NCBI GenBank assembly: GCA_936941515.1
Contig: CAKZJI010000244.1
Location: 1-16,889 of the forward strand
Source: an uncultured Propionibacteriaceae bacterium
GTDB taxonomy: Bacteria; Actinomycetota; Actinomycetes; Propionibacteriales; Propionibacteriaceae
Direction of reading: 5' to 3'
Length of the DNA stretch: 16,889 nt
In this document: piece by piece, positions 7,388-15,402 of the stretch
Numbering within the stretch: position 1 is the stretch's first letter
Layout: each line of letters begins with the position of its first letter
The notes under the pieces: model-generated
Database searches by the model: none
The model's input: only the letters and a program-made list of their open reading frames with translations
Told to the model about the DNA's origin: nothing
Translations under genes and position numbers: made by a program

Positions 7388-7414
7388 GCAGACTCTGCTC
7401 ACAGCAGATTCTGC
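7388..7414 (-). promoter_or_regulatory. Strong hairpin in the helicase leader
   Basis: GCAGA and TCTGC form an outer stem (7388-7392 with 7410-7414), and TCTGCT pairs with AGCAGA (7394-7399 with 7403-7408). A single mismatch separates the two stems, giving 11 paired bases around a 3-nt CAC loop. On the minus strand it lies about 40 nt after the DUF3107 stop and 9 nt before the AGG that serves the helicase start. It may attenuate read-through, terminate the upstream transcript or control helicase translation. Confidence 0.5.
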
Positions 7415-7455
7415 AGGGCGGCAATCCCGCGAGGAAGTCTACCCCGGTTAATGCC

Positions 7456-7680
7456 TCAGAGTGTGCCGAAACCTACGGGACGACCCTCCACAGCCCCCAA
7501 ATCCAGGTAGGAGAGTTTGGTGACGGGGACGACCACCCGCCGCCCCTTGTCGTCGGTCAGTTCGAACAGAGAGTTCTCCTTCAGCGCCTCACGAAGCGTC
7601 GCGACGACATCGTCAGCACTGCTTGGGGTGCGTACCTGAAGCTCACGGGTGCTGTCGCTGATTCCGATTCTGACGTCCAT
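7456..7680 (-). CDS. DUF3107 domain-containing protein, function unknown
   Basis: This 74-residue protein matches the small actinobacterial DUF3107 family, represented by Rv3208A/TB9.4 in M. tuberculosis, over its full length. It begins MDVRIGISDSTRELQVRT, has a central helix with acidic residues (DDVVATLREALKENSLFELTD) and ends in a conserved strand pattern (RRVVVPVTKLSYLDLG ... VGFGTL), suggesting a compact alpha/beta fold. No enzymatic motif is present. The ATG is preceded by AAGG and TAGG. It lies 22 nt after the PP2C stop and upstream of the DEAD-box helicase on the same strand, a neighbourhood also seen in mycobacteria, so co-transcription is likely. Confidence 0.9.
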   Translation of the reverse strand: MDVRIGISDSTRELQVRTPSSADDVVATLREALKENSLFELTDDKGRRVVVPVTKLSYLDLGAVEGRPVGFGTL

Positions 7681-7702
7681 GGCGCCTACCTTAGCGTCCT
7701 GG

Positions 7703-8509
7703 TCAACTGTGGCATCGGGCCACCGCCACGGTGATGTTGTCTCGGCCTCCGCAGGAGATGGCCCATGCGACCAGAGCCTCGGCCAGGGCTGCCGCCCCCG
7801 AGTTCTGTCGTTGTGCTTTGCGCACCACGGAGCTCAGCTCCTCAGGAGAGCTGGCATAGTTCCACAGGCCATCCGTGCAGACGATGAGCCAGCCGGAGGA
7901 CTCTGGCGAGAATTCCACAAGCGTGGGTGCCAGATCGGTGGCATTGCGGCCAAGCCAGCGGGTGATTGAATGTGCCTGCACGGAATGCTCAGCCTCCTCA
8001 CGCGACATCCCGAGCAGCATGCGTGCCTGAGCCATGGAGTCATCTTGGGTCATGAGGCAGCTGACGCCATCATCGCCCACCCAATAGGCGCGGGAGTCCC
8101 CGATGTTGCCCACACGAATCAGCCCGTCTCCGACGGTGGCAGCTACGAGGGTGCAGGCTGCCGGCTCGTCAGCGGTGCCCTCTGTGACCACCGCCTGATG
8201 TGCCTGGATAAAGGCCGAGTTGAAGGCATCAGCCATAGCAGCCCCAGCCGCGTGTGCCCGCATCAGAACCGAGCAGGCCTCCTCTGATGCCACGAGGGAG
8301 GCCTGCTCGGCTCCAGCTGCGGTGCTCACCCCGTCAGAGACCACAAGCACGGCACGACTGGCTGGCGCAGGACTTGCCGCCAGACACAGGGCATCCTGGT
8401 TGGTACGGTGCCTCGTCCCGATGTCACTGCAACCCGCCACCCATGGGGCTGGCACCACGGTGTAGTGGTTGCGGACGGGAGTTGGGTCACCCGCTACGTG
8501 AGTGGTCAC
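7703..8509 (-). CDS. PP2C-family protein serine/threonine phosphatase
   Basis: The 268-residue protein is a single PPM/PP2C catalytic domain that removes phosphate from Ser/Thr residues with a two-metal centre. Motifs in order are SDIGTRHRTNQDA (D29; Q38 where many family members have Glu), VVSDGVS (D59, G60), a GNIGDSRAYWV strand, CTDGLWNY, and GGRDNITVAVA near the C-terminus. No transmembrane segment or extra sensory domain is present, so it should be soluble. The GTG start is supported by AAAGGGGAAG about 6 nt upstream. It is followed after 22 nt by the DUF3107 gene and preceded by the cold-shock gene on the same strand. No partner kinase is encoded in the window, so its substrates are unknown. 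Confidence 0.92.
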   Translation of the reverse strand: MTTHVAGDPTPVRNHYTVVPAPWVAGCSDIGTRHRTNQDALCLAASPAPASRAVLVVSDGVSTAAGAEQASLVASEEACSVLMRAHAAGAAMADAFNSAFIQAHQAVVTEGTADEPAACTLVAATVGDGLIRVGNIGDSRAYWVGDDGVSCLMTQDDSMAQARMLLGMSREEAEHSVQAHSITRWLGRNATDLAPTLVEFSPESSGWLIVCTDGLWNYASSPEELSSVVRKAQRQNSGAAALAEALVAWAISCGGRDNITVAVARCHS

Positions 8510-8539
8510 TGAGCTTCCCCTTTGCTGGTCGTGGGGCTC

Positions 8540-8568
8540 ATATTAGCCGTGCCCGCCCTCCGCAGGCA
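8540..8568 (-). promoter_or_regulatory. Candidate promoter of the PP2C-DUF3107 genes
   Basis: On the minus strand TAATAT (8545-8540) is a good -10 box and sits about 30 nt upstream of the PP2C GTG. That gives a short leader containing the Shine-Dalgarno sequence. The upstream -35 region (TGCCTG with a 17-nt spacer) is poor. This would separate PP2C transcription from the cold-shock gene. Confidence 0.4.
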
Positions 8569-8583
8569 GCGGGAAGCGTCTAA

Positions 8584-8790
8584 TCAGATGGGGCGGACGT
8601 GCTCCGCCTGCTTGCCTTTGGGGCCTTGGGTGATATCGAACTCGACCCGCTGGTTCTCCTCGAGGGTGCGGAAACCGGATCCCTGGATCTCGGAATAGTG
8701 GACGAAAACGTCCTCTTCTGATGTGCCGTCAACGGCTATGAAGCCGAAGCCCTTATCGGGGTTGAACCATTTTACGGTTCCCAGAGCCAT
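8584..8790 (-). CDS. cspA: Cold-shock domain protein (CspA family)
   Basis: This is a 68-residue single cold-shock domain beginning [21 protein letters not shown]1 (KGFGFI, residues 13-18) and RNP2 (DVFVHY, 27-32) are both intact, so it should bind single-stranded RNA and DNA as an RNA chaperone or antiterminator in the cytoplasm. The ATG at 8790 is chosen because the family always starts near MA(x)GTVKWFN and because AGGAGA lies 7 nt upstream. The frame stays open further upstream but that extension is unrelated to the family. It is divergent from adnA across 96 nt. I see no cold-box-like leader element that I can support. Confidence 0.96.
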   Translation of the reverse strand: MALGTVKWFNPDKGFGFIAVDGTSEEDVFVHYSEIQGSGFRTLEENQRVEFDITQGPKGKQAEHVRPI

Positions 8791-8863
8791 GCGTTTTCTC
8801 CTGATGTGCTGTCCTGCCACACTGTGCGGCTGGACGTGGGGATCACTCTTACACATCAGGGGG

Positions 8864-8891
8864 GTCACCCATGGTTCGATGGTCCCGTGAC
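8864..8891 (+). promoter_or_regulatory. Inverted repeat covering the adnA start codon
   Basis: GTCAC (8864-8868) can pair with GTGAC (8887-8891), and the adjoining CCAT with ATGG, around a 6-nt loop; a 4-nt TCCC bulge is on the 3' side. The GTG start codon at 8887 is inside the right arm. It could be an operator or an RNA structure that masks the start, or it could be chance. Confidence 0.3.
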
Positions 8892-11800
8892 TGCTCCACA
8901 CACCTGGCTGCTCAAGCCTTACGCGATCCCAGCGCCGCCGGTGCTGGATGACGATCAGCTGGCTGTTGTTGAGCCTGGCACGGGAGTCAAAGTCGTCGTC
9001 GGTGGGCCTGGCACGGGCAAGACCGCGACACTGGTCGCAGCTGTGGTGGCCCGGCTACGTGCTGGGGGCACCTTGGATCGGCTCGTTGTCCTGGCGGCCT
9101 CCCGGCAGGGAGCACAGGAGTTGCGCCGTCAGATCATCTGGCAGCGGGGAGGAGCTGAGATGGGGGCTCGGATCACCACCATCCATGGTTTCGCCCTTGG
9201 GTTGCTGCGTGATCTCGGGGACTTCGGACAGGATCTGAGACTCCTCCGGGCCCCTGAGCAGGAGCAGCGGCTGCGTGACCTTCTGGAGGGTGAGGGACCC
9301 GAGGCCTGGCCCGAGGCCGTTCAGGTGGCTGCCGGCACTCGTGCCTTCGCCCGGCAGCTGAGGGAGGTGCTCGCTCGTGCCCGGCAGCTGGGTCTTGATC
9401 CCGAACACATCATTGAGCTGGCTGGCGACGATGATGTTCTCCAGGCTGTCGGCAGGTTCTTCGAGCTCTACTTGACCATCGCGGACTTCGACGGTGCGCT
9501 TGACTACACTGAACTCGTGCACCGGGCCCGTCTCCTGCTGTCGGATGAGGCCGTTGCGAGTGCCTGCCGCGCCCGATTCGATGCGATCATCGTCGATGAT
9601 GTGCAGGAGTTGGACCAGGTTGGGGCGCAACTGTTGGCGGACCTGGCCCTACGTGGGATACCTTTGCTCTGCTTCGGTGATCCGCAACAGCGCCTCGGGT
9701 CATTTCGGGGTGCGTCGGGGGAGAGCCTGCGCACCTTGAGAACGCTTCCTGGCGCTGAGACCAGGATGCTTCAGACGGGGTACCGCAACCAGGAGGCGAT
9801 CACCGGTGCCCTGTCTCAGCTGCGCCGGCGTCTGGATGCCCGTGACGCTGCTCCATCACCGAGTGCTGCCCCGGGGGCCGGTTCCAGAGTGACCGTGACT
9901 ATCTACGACGATGCCGGCTCCGAGGTGTCGCATCTGGCCGATAGATTGCGTGCTGCTGTGCTGGAGGACGGCTGTTCCTGGGGGGAGCTGGCGGTGGTGG
10001 CCCGCTCTGGGCGCAACCAACTCACTCCACTGTCCAGAGAGCTCACCTCCCGGGGAATCCCTGTTGAGGTGGCTGGTGATGAGATCGCCCTTGGCGCGCA
10101 GCGAGCAGTGCAGGTGCTTCTGGCCGGGCTGGAGGGGGCACTCGCCCTCGGGCAGCTCGATGAGGAACAGGCAACCCAGCTGTTGTCCAGCCCACTGGGA
10201 GGTGTCGATGCGGTGGCGCAGAGGCAGCTGGTGCGGTCGCTGATGGCTGCCGGCGGTGAGCGTGGCCTCGGCGTCTATCTGGTGAGGCCGGAGCTGCTGG
10301 CCACGATCCCCGGACCGGAAGCGGAAGCGGTGGCCCGCCTCTCCCAGGTGCTCGCCGAGGCAGCACATGCGCTTGCCAGGGGGAGAGGGGTTGCGGAGGC
10401 GCTGTGGATCATCTGGAGCGGCACGCCCTGGCCGGGACGGCTTCGGGATGCCGCCCTCGCCGGGCATCGCAGCGCCCATCAGGACCTTGACGCGGTGGTT
10501 GAGCTCTTCGAGTTGGCTGAACGTCGCCAAGACCTGGCCGGCCGTTCCGGGGCGCGGGCCTTCAGCGCAGAGGTATCGCGAGAGGAGATCCCGGCGGATA
10601 CGGGCCGTGAACTGTCCGTCCAGGGGCGGGGAGTGCGGCTGCTGACGGCGCACCGGGCGCGAAGCGGCGTGTGGCGGCGTGTCTACGTGATCGGGGTGAG
10701 TGAGGGCGTCTGGCCGCAGACGGGGTGGCGTGGGCTGTTGCTTGATCCGGACAGGATGGCCCCGGATCACTTCGATGCGGCCACCACAGCGGGCCTCATC
10801 GCAGCAGAACGTCGCGCTTTTTATGTGGCATGCTCACGTGCGCAGGAGGAACTGCACGTCAGCGCGCCTGCAGCCACCGACGACAACCCAGCGGCCCCGT
10901 CGCGGTTCTGCAATGAGCTCGGGGTCAGCCTGATGAGGGTGACTGGATGCTCGCCCAGACGGCAGACCGGTCCCGCGCTGGTGGCAGAACTGCGGCGGGT
11001 GGCTGAGGATCGTGGGGAGCCCCCAGCGCTTCGCCGGGCGGCTGCCCTCAGGCTGGCGCGACTCGCAACTGCCTCCGGTCAACAGGGCCAGCTCCTGTTC
11101 CGGGAGGCCCGGCCCGAGAACTGGTGGGGGCGGGAGCTGTCATCGTCCGCCTGGAGGTGCGCCGAGCCGATCGTCATCACAGGGTCGGGCCTCAAGACGA
11201 TGCTGGCCTGCCCGCGCCAGTGGTTCTTGACGCGGCGCGCTGGAGCGGATGGGCGCCGGGACGCTCAGGCGGGCATTGGTGAGCTCACACACCTAATCGC
11301 ACAGCGTGCTGCGCGTGACTCTCTGAGCCTCGACGATATGCTCACCATCCTGGACAGGCTGTGGGGGCAGATCCGTTTCGAGTCTCGCGGTCTCGAAGCC
11401 ACGCAACGAGAACAGGTGATCGCGGCCCTGACCCGATTCCATACCTGGCAGCAGGCGAACACCAATGAGCTGATTGGCGTCGAACTGGACTTTGAGGTTC
11501 CGCTGGAGATTCTGGGAGCCAAGGTGCTGCTGCGGGGAACCGTCGACCGGCTTGAGCTGCAGGCCGGTCAGATGGCGATCATCGACCTGAAGACCGGGCG
11601 TCGTCTCGCCACCAAGAAGGAGTTGGCTGAGCATGAACAACTTGGCTGCTACCAGCTTGCGGCGAGGCTTGGGGCCTTCGAAAATCACGTTCCTGGTCTC
11701 AGAGAGGTGACGGAACCCTCGCTGCTCCAGCTGCGTCATGGCCGGTACCTCCCCGTGCAGCAGTTCCAGCCTGTGATCGGGGATGAGCGGAATTGGCTGG

Positions 11801-11931
11801 ATGAGAAGCTTGAGAAGGCCGTGGAGATCCTCAAGACGGGGCGATTCGAGGCGCGGGAGGGACCGCAGTGCACGTGGTGTCCCGTTGCTGCCTCCTGCCC
11901 GGTCAAACAGTCGGGGGAGGGCCGTGCATGA
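8887..11931 (+). CDS. adnA: AdnA subunit of the AdnAB helicase-nuclease
   Basis: AdnA and AdnB form the actinobacterial heterodimer that unwinds and resects double-strand breaks. This 1014-residue subunit has an N-terminal UvrD/Rep motor: Q24, Walker A GGPGTGKT (39-46), IHGFA, a motif II reading DDVQ (237-240) instead of DEx[21 protein letters not shown], a divergent motif V ([10 protein letters not shown]) and YVACSRAQE. The C-terminal RecB-like nuclease carries GELTH, GTVDRLE, IDLKTG and QLGCYQLA. Four cysteines (C775, then C995, C998, C1004 as CxxCx5C) frame the nuclease and probably hold an Fe-S cluster as in AddB. GTG 8887 is chosen because the upstream extension is not family-like; no good Shine-Dalgarno sequence precedes it. 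The stop overlaps the adnB start. Confidence 0.9.
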   Translation: MTAPHTWLLKPYAIPAPPVLDDDQLAVVEPGTGVKVVVGGPGTGKTATLVAAVVARLRAGGTLDRLVVLAASRQGAQELRRQIIWQRGGAEMGARITTIHGFALGLLRDLGDFGQDLRLLRAPEQEQRLRDLLEGEGPEAWPEAVQVAAGTRAFARQLREVLARARQLGLDPEHIIELAGDDDVLQAVGRFFELYLTIADFDGALDYTELVHRARLLLSDEAVASACRARFDAIIVDDVQELDQVGAQLLADLALRGIPLLCFGDPQQRLGSFRGASGESLRTLRTLPGAETRMLQTGYRNQEAITGALSQLRRRLDARDAAPSPSAAPGAGSRVTVTIYDDAGSEVSHLADRLRAAVLEDGCSWGELAVVARSGRNQLTPLSRELTSRGIPVEVAGDEIALGAQRAVQVLLAGLEGALALGQLDEEQATQLLSSPLGGVDAVAQRQLVRSLMAAGGERGLGVYLVRPELLATIPGPEAEAVARLSQVLAEAAHALARGRGVAEALWIIWSGTPWPGRLRDAALAGHRSAHQDLDAVVELFELAERRQDLAGRSGARAFSAEVSREEIPADTGRELSVQGRGVRLLTAHRARSGVWRRVYVIGVSEGVWPQTGWRGLLLDPDRMAPDHFDAATTAGLIAAERRAFYVACSRAQEELHVSAPAATDDNPAAPSRFCNELGVSLMRVTGCSPRRQTGPALVAELRRVAEDRGEPPALRRAAALRLARLATASGQQGQLLFREARPENWWGRELSSSAWRCAEPIVITGSGLKTMLACPRQWFLTRRAGADGRRDAQAGIGELTHLIAQRAARDSLSLDDMLTILDRLWGQIRFESRGLEATQREQVIAALTRFHTWQQANTNELIGVELDFEVPLEILGAKVLLRGTVDRLELQAGQMAIIDLKTGRRLATKKELAEHEQLGCYQLAARLGAFENHVPGLREVTEPSLLQLRHGRYLPVQQFQPVIGDERNWLDEKLEKAVEILKTGRFEAREGPQCTWCPVAASCPVKQSGEGRA
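11913..11930 (+). promoter_or_regulatory. Shine-Dalgarno and start-stop overlap of adnB
   Basis: GGGGGAGG at 11913-11920 is 7 nt from ATG 11928, which shares ATGA with the adnA stop. This fixes the adnB start and suggests translational coupling, fitting equal synthesis of two subunits of one complex. Confidence 0.75.
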
Positions 11932-14900
11932 TGCTGAAGACCCCGCGGGAATTGAGTGAACTGCTTGACGTACCCTTCAGCGACGAGCAGCTGACGGCGA
12001 TCTGCGCACCGCTTGAACCTCAGGTCATCATCGCGGGAGCTGGGACGGGAAAAACCACAGCCATGGCAGCACGGGTTGTGTGGCTCGTGGGGACGGGCCA
12101 GGTCAGCGCCGAGCAGGTCCTTGGTCTGACATTCACACGCAAGGCTGCCGCGGAGCTGGGCTCTAGGGTGTCGCGTGCCCTGACTCAGGCGGGGTTGGTG
12201 GCTGACGATGATGCTCAGGGTGAGGAACTGGTCCTGACCTACGATGCCTTCGCTGGGCGTCTCGTCCGTGACTTCGGTCTACGCCTCGGCCTTGAGGGCG
12301 ACACGCAGTTGCTCAGCGGGGCGTCCCGCTATCGGGTTGCGGCGATGGCTGTGACGCAGCACGACGAGGCGCTGGCACAGCTGTCACGCATCTCTCACCG
12401 ATCGCTTCCTGGAAGGGTGCTTGCGTTGGACAGCGCACTCGCGGCCCACCTCGTCACCCCCGAGAGGCTACGACAGTTCAGCCAGTACGCCGATGCCCAA
12501 TTCGCCGAGGCCCCCCTCTACCGCGGGAAACCTCTCAAAGCGGTCGAGGAGAGTCGGGAGGCGCTGGCCGAACGATTGGAGCTGCTTGGCCTGGTAGAGC
12601 GCTACAGACAGCTCAAACAGACCCTCAGGCTTGCGGAGTTTGCAGACCAGCAGGCTCAAGCGGTCGCCCTGGCGAAGGAGATTTCCCCCGTCAGCCAGGT
12701 GATGCGAGATCGTTTCAAAGTGGTGCTGCTGGACGAATATCAGGACACCTCCGCTGCCCAGGCTATTCTGCTGCGCTGTCTGTTCAGCGGAGCCACCCCA
12801 GCCCAAGGCCAAGGCCACCCTGTCACGGCTGTCGGGGACCCCAACCAGGCCATCTACGCCTGGCGTGGTGCTGCTGCCTCCAACATCATCGGGTTTCCAG
12901 AGCATTTCCCGCGGGTCGGGGGTGAGAGTGCGCAGCGATACGAGCTGACCATCAACCGCAGGAGCGGCAGCCGGATCCTGGCTGTCGGCAATGCGTTGGC
13001 CGCTCCACTGACCGGGTCCAGCGGTGGCGGCATTGAACTGCGCTCCCCTGAAGGCGCGGCGGCAGGCGAGGTGACGGCGTGGGAATTCGACACGCTGGAT
13101 GAGGAGCTGGAGGCGCTGGCAGCCGACATCGGGCGTCGACATGCTGGGGGAACCCCATGGCAGGAGATGGCGGTGCTGACCAGGCGCAACGACCTGCTGG
13201 GCAGGATTCACGATGTGCTGCGGGATCAGGGAATTCCTGTGGAGATCATGGGCCTGGGTGGCCTGCTGCACCTGCCCGAGATCACGCCCGTCGTGGCCAC
13301 CCTGCGTCTCCTGGCCGATCCTGTCGACAACGCAGCCGCCGTGGATCTGCTGACCGGGCCCAGATGGCGCCTGGGACCAGAGGATGTGGCGGTCTTGGCC
13401 CGTAGGGCCCGTGACCTGGTGGATCGGGATGAGATCGTTGACGCTTATGAACTGGATGACGAGCTGAGCACGGTGATCAATCACGGTGATGCCTCCCAGC
13501 GTCCCTGCCTGATGGATGCTGCCGCTGATCCCGGAGACGCCCGGCTGACTGGCGAGGGAAGAGAGCGGCTACGATTTTTCACCGCAGAGATGGCTGAACT
13601 GCGTGCGCATTTGGGGGAGCCCATCGGTGATCTGGTGCACCGGATCATTGCCCGTCTTGGCCTGGTCACCGAGACCATGATCAACGGCGACTCCTCACAG
13701 CTTGCCCGATTCGCCGGGCTCTGCTCTGATTTTCCCACGCTTGGCCAGGACAGCGACCTCACTGGGCTGCTGGCCTGGCTGGAGGCAGAGGAGGAGCACG
13801 GGGTTGGGCTGGAACGAGCCGCCGTGTCCGCAACGGACTCCGTCAAACTGCTGACAGTGCACCGCGCCAAGGGCCTGGAATGGGACACCGTCTATATTCC
13901 AGCGCTGTCGGAGGGGGTCTTCCCCGGCGCCGACCGTGAGGGGAACTGGACGACCAATGCGACACGGCTGCCTGCACCGCTGCGAGGCGATGCGGAGAGC
14001 ATTCCCCAGCTGGGCGAGTACACCAAGACCGGTCTCGATGCCTACAGGGAACAACTGAGGACCGAGCAGCGGCTCTCGGAGGACCGGCTTGCCTACGTGG
14101 CTGCAACGCGGGCGAAGCGACGGCTGGTGGTGTCCTCCCATGTCTGGGCCAGGGGGTTGAAGCGGCCCCGTGGTGCCTCGCAATACTTCACAGTGGCATC
14201 CGGACTCGCCGATCAGAGGCAGGAGATCATCCCGCTTGAGGAGAATCCACAGCCTGAGGGTGAACGCACTGCCGCCTGGCCCGCGCCACCGACAGATCGG
14301 GACACCTCCCGCGCCGAGGCGGCCGAACTGGTGCGTCAGGCACAGGAGCTGATTGCATCCGGAGGCGATGAGACTCAATGGGTGTGGCGTTCAGGGGTGG
14401 CCTCTGGAGCCGACCAGCAGCGGATCGCCTCCTGGGATCGGGACATCGCCTTCCTCACCGAACAGCTCAGCCGCCGGACTTCCCAGCAGCTGGTGTTGCC
14501 GCCGGGGCTGTCGGCGAGCGCATTGATGGAACTTCATCGCGACCCGGACGGCTTCGCCACGAGGCTGCTGCGACGGATGCCGAGACAGCCCCTGCGGAGC
14601 ACGAGGCTGGGCGAGAGATTCCACGACTGGATTGTGACCCGTTTCGGAGCAAGCCCTGGATTCGATGAGCTGGACCAGCGTGCATCCGAGGATCCTGCCC
14701 TGAGACGTCTTCAGGAGGCCTTTGAGACAAGCCGATTCGCCTCCATGACCCCGTTGGGAGTCGAGATCCCCTTTCTGCTGACATGGGGGAAGCTGGTGCT
14801 GCGAGGCCGAATCGACGCCGTCTTTCCCAGCGATGACTCAGACCATGACGCCCTCATAGTCGACTGGAAGATCGGCAACCGGGACACCGACCCGCTTCAA

Positions 14901-15056
14901 CTGGCCATCTACCGCCAGGCCTGGGCCGAGGCCAGCGGCATCGCGCCGGCCAGGGTTCGCACGGCCTTCCATCATGTGCTCGCCAACCGGTTTGAGCCCG
15001 TCGAGGCAGGTCCTGAACTCATTGAGGCAGCTGTAGCCCGCATAGAGCACACCTGA
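11928..15056 (+). CDS. adnB: AdnB subunit of the AdnAB helicase-nuclease
   Basis: The second subunit has 1042 residues, with an N-terminal UvrD-like motor and a C-terminal RecB-like nuclease. Motor motifs are canonical: Q21, Walker A AGAGTGKT (36-43), LTFTRKAAAEL, motif II DEYQDTS (D269, E270), GDPNQAIYAWRGA, the NRRS region, LTVHRAKGLEWDTVYIP and YVAATRAKRRL. Hence this is probably the main translocating motor. The nuclease contains GERFHDW, GRIDAVF (D963), VDWKIG (D979, K981) and a following QLAIYRQA, but none of the four Fe-S cysteines seen in AdnA. An alternative ATG immediately follows the chosen one (ATGATG). Gene order adnA-adnB is the usual one. It converges on the DUF7455 gene with a hairpin-rich 47-nt gap. 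Confidence 0.93.
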   Translation: MMLKTPRELSELLDVPFSDEQLTAICAPLEPQVIIAGAGTGKTTAMAARVVWLVGTGQVSAEQVLGLTFTRKAAAELGSRVSRALTQAGLVADDDAQGEELVLTYDAFAGRLVRDFGLRLGLEGDTQLLSGASRYRVAAMAVTQHDEALAQLSRISHRSLPGRVLALDSALAAHLVTPERLRQFSQYADAQFAEAPLYRGKPLKAVEESREALAERLELLGLVERYRQLKQTLRLAEFADQQAQAVALAKEISPVSQVMRDRFKVVLLDEYQDTSAAQAILLRCLFSGATPAQGQGHPVTAVGDPNQAIYAWRGAAASNIIGFPEHFPRVGGESAQRYELTINRRSGSRILAVGNALAAPLTGSSGGGIELRSPEGAAAGEVTAWEFDTLDEELEALAADIGRRHAGGTPWQEMAVLTRRNDLLGRIHDVLRDQGIPVEIMGLGGLLHLPEITPVVATLRLLADPVDNAAAVDLLTGPRWRLGPEDVAVLARRARDLVDRDEIVDAYELDDELSTVINHGDASQRPCLMDAAADPGDARLTGEGRERLRFFTAEMAELRAHLGEPIGDLVHRIIARLGLVTETMINGDSSQLARFAGLCSDFPTLGQDSDLTGLLAWLEAEEEHGVGLERAAVSATDSVKLLTVHRAKGLEWDTVYIPALSEGVFPGADREGNWTTNATRLPAPLRGDAESIPQLGEYTKTGLDAYREQLRTEQRLSEDRLAYVAATRAKRRLVVSSHVWARGLKRPRGASQYFTVASGLADQRQEIIPLEENPQPEGERTAAWPAPPTDRDTSRAEAAELVRQAQELIASGGDETQWVWRSGVASGADQQRIASWDRDIAFLTEQLSRRTSQQLVLPPGLSASALMELHRDPDGFATRLLRRMPRQPLRSTRLGERFHDWIVTRFGASPGFDELDQRASEDPALRRLQEAFETSRFASMTPLGVEIPFLLTWGKLVLRGRIDAVFPSDDSDHDALIVDWKIGNRDTDPLQLAIYRQAWAEASGIAPARVRTAFHHVLANRFEPVEAGPELIEAAVARIEHT

Positions 15057-15078
15057 GCTGGTCAATCTGGGCTCTCTT

Positions 15079-15107
15079 CACTGCCCTGAGGCAGTGGCGT
15101 GCCTCAG
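15079..15107. terminator. Overlapping alternative hairpins between adnB and the DUF7455 gene
   Basis: CACTGCC (15079-15085) pairs perfectly with GGCAGTG (15090-15096) around CTGA. The overlapping CTGAGGC (15086-15092) pairs perfectly with GCCTCAG (15101-15107) around 8 nt. The two 7-bp stems share bases and cannot form together. They sit between convergent stops, and the second covers the DUF7455 stop codon. No U-tract is present. A bidirectional terminator is the simplest reading. Confidence 0.5.
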
Positions 15108-15310
15108 CTGGAGAGCCTCGCCGTCTCGTCGTGAATGTGGGCCGCGACCTGGGTCAGCTTCTCGCGGTGCTGGGCTGCATGATGCGCGCAGAACAGGAGC
15201 TGCCCCCCACTGGTGAGCTCCACGCGGAGATAGGCCTGAGCGCCGCAGCGGTCGCAGCGATCCATGGCGTTCAGGGTGGCCACGGGCTGCTTGGTGGTGG
15301 TGTTCGTCAT
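15104..15310 (-). CDS. DUF7455 domain-containing small zinc-binding protein
   Basis: The product is a 68-residue cytoplasmic protein with the conserved actinobacterial DUF7455 core, MDRCDRCGAQAYLRVEL, then GGQLLFCAHH and a C-terminal helix ending HDETARLSS. C19, C22, C41 and H43 or H44 form a CxxC...Cx(x)H set that should bind one zinc ion, giving a small zinc ribbon. The function is not known; homologues occur near sigma-factor and parE genes in other actinobacteria, by my recollection. The ATG at 15310 is preceded by GGAAAGG with suitable spacing. A longer upstream frame exists but does not resemble the family. It is divergent from parE. Confidence 0.88.
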   Translation of the reverse strand: MTNTTTKQPVATLNAMDRCDRCGAQAYLRVELTSGGQLLFCAHHAAQHREKLTQVAAHIHDETARLSS

Positions 15311-15336
15311 GATCGCCCTTTCCACGATAGATCCAC

Positions 15337-15361
15337 GACAGATTTCATTTTCCTCGGTTCC
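15337..15361 (-). promoter_or_regulatory. Possible ECF-type promoter of the DUF7455 gene
   Basis: Minus-strand GGAACC (15361-15356) is followed, 17 nt after GGAAC, by GTC (15339-15337), resembling the GGAAC/GTC-GTT pattern of ECF sigma factor promoters. The predicted start would leave a leader of about 17 nt with the Shine-Dalgarno sequence. A conventional TATCGT box at 15329-15324 is an alternative. Confidence 0.25.
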
Positions 15362-15390
15362 AACGTAGCGCGGCCGTTCAATGTTCCCGA

Positions 15391-15396
15391 TACCCT
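15391..15396 (+). promoter_or_regulatory. Candidate -10 box (TACCCT) of parE, leaderless
   Basis: TACCCT fits TAnnnT and is followed by exactly 6 nt before GTG 15403. No Shine-Dalgarno sequence is visible upstream of that GTG, consistent with transcription starting on the start codon. Confidence 0.4.
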
Positions 15397-15402
15397 GTCT
15401 CG

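Noticed and set aside
8551..8580. Terminator hairpin after the cold-shock gene
   Set aside because: Only a 4-bp CCGC/GCGG stem, or a 5-bp stem with a long loop, can be drawn and no U-tract follows, so support is too weak to annotate.
8791..8901. N-terminal extension of the cold-shock protein to 105 residues
   Set aside because: The extension is not family-like, while ATG 8790 has AGGAGA at ideal spacing and gives the standard MA(x)GTVKWFN start.
9856..10770. Long open frame antisense to adnA (about 300 codons)
   Set aside because: It is a shadow of the adnA codon pattern. The product is Arg/Pro/His-rich with no domain, and the sense frame carries conserved helicase motifs.
12468..13484. Long open frame antisense to adnB (over 300 codons)
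   Set aside because: It lies wholly inside a well-supported gene, its translation resembles no family I know and it is rich in Gln/His/Pro, as expected from antisense of GC-rich codons.
8887..15056. A defence island or a novel two-helicase antiphage system
   Set aside because: Both proteins match AdnA and AdnB in domain order, length, gene order and ATGA overlap, which is a known housekeeping repair complex. The flanks are core genes.
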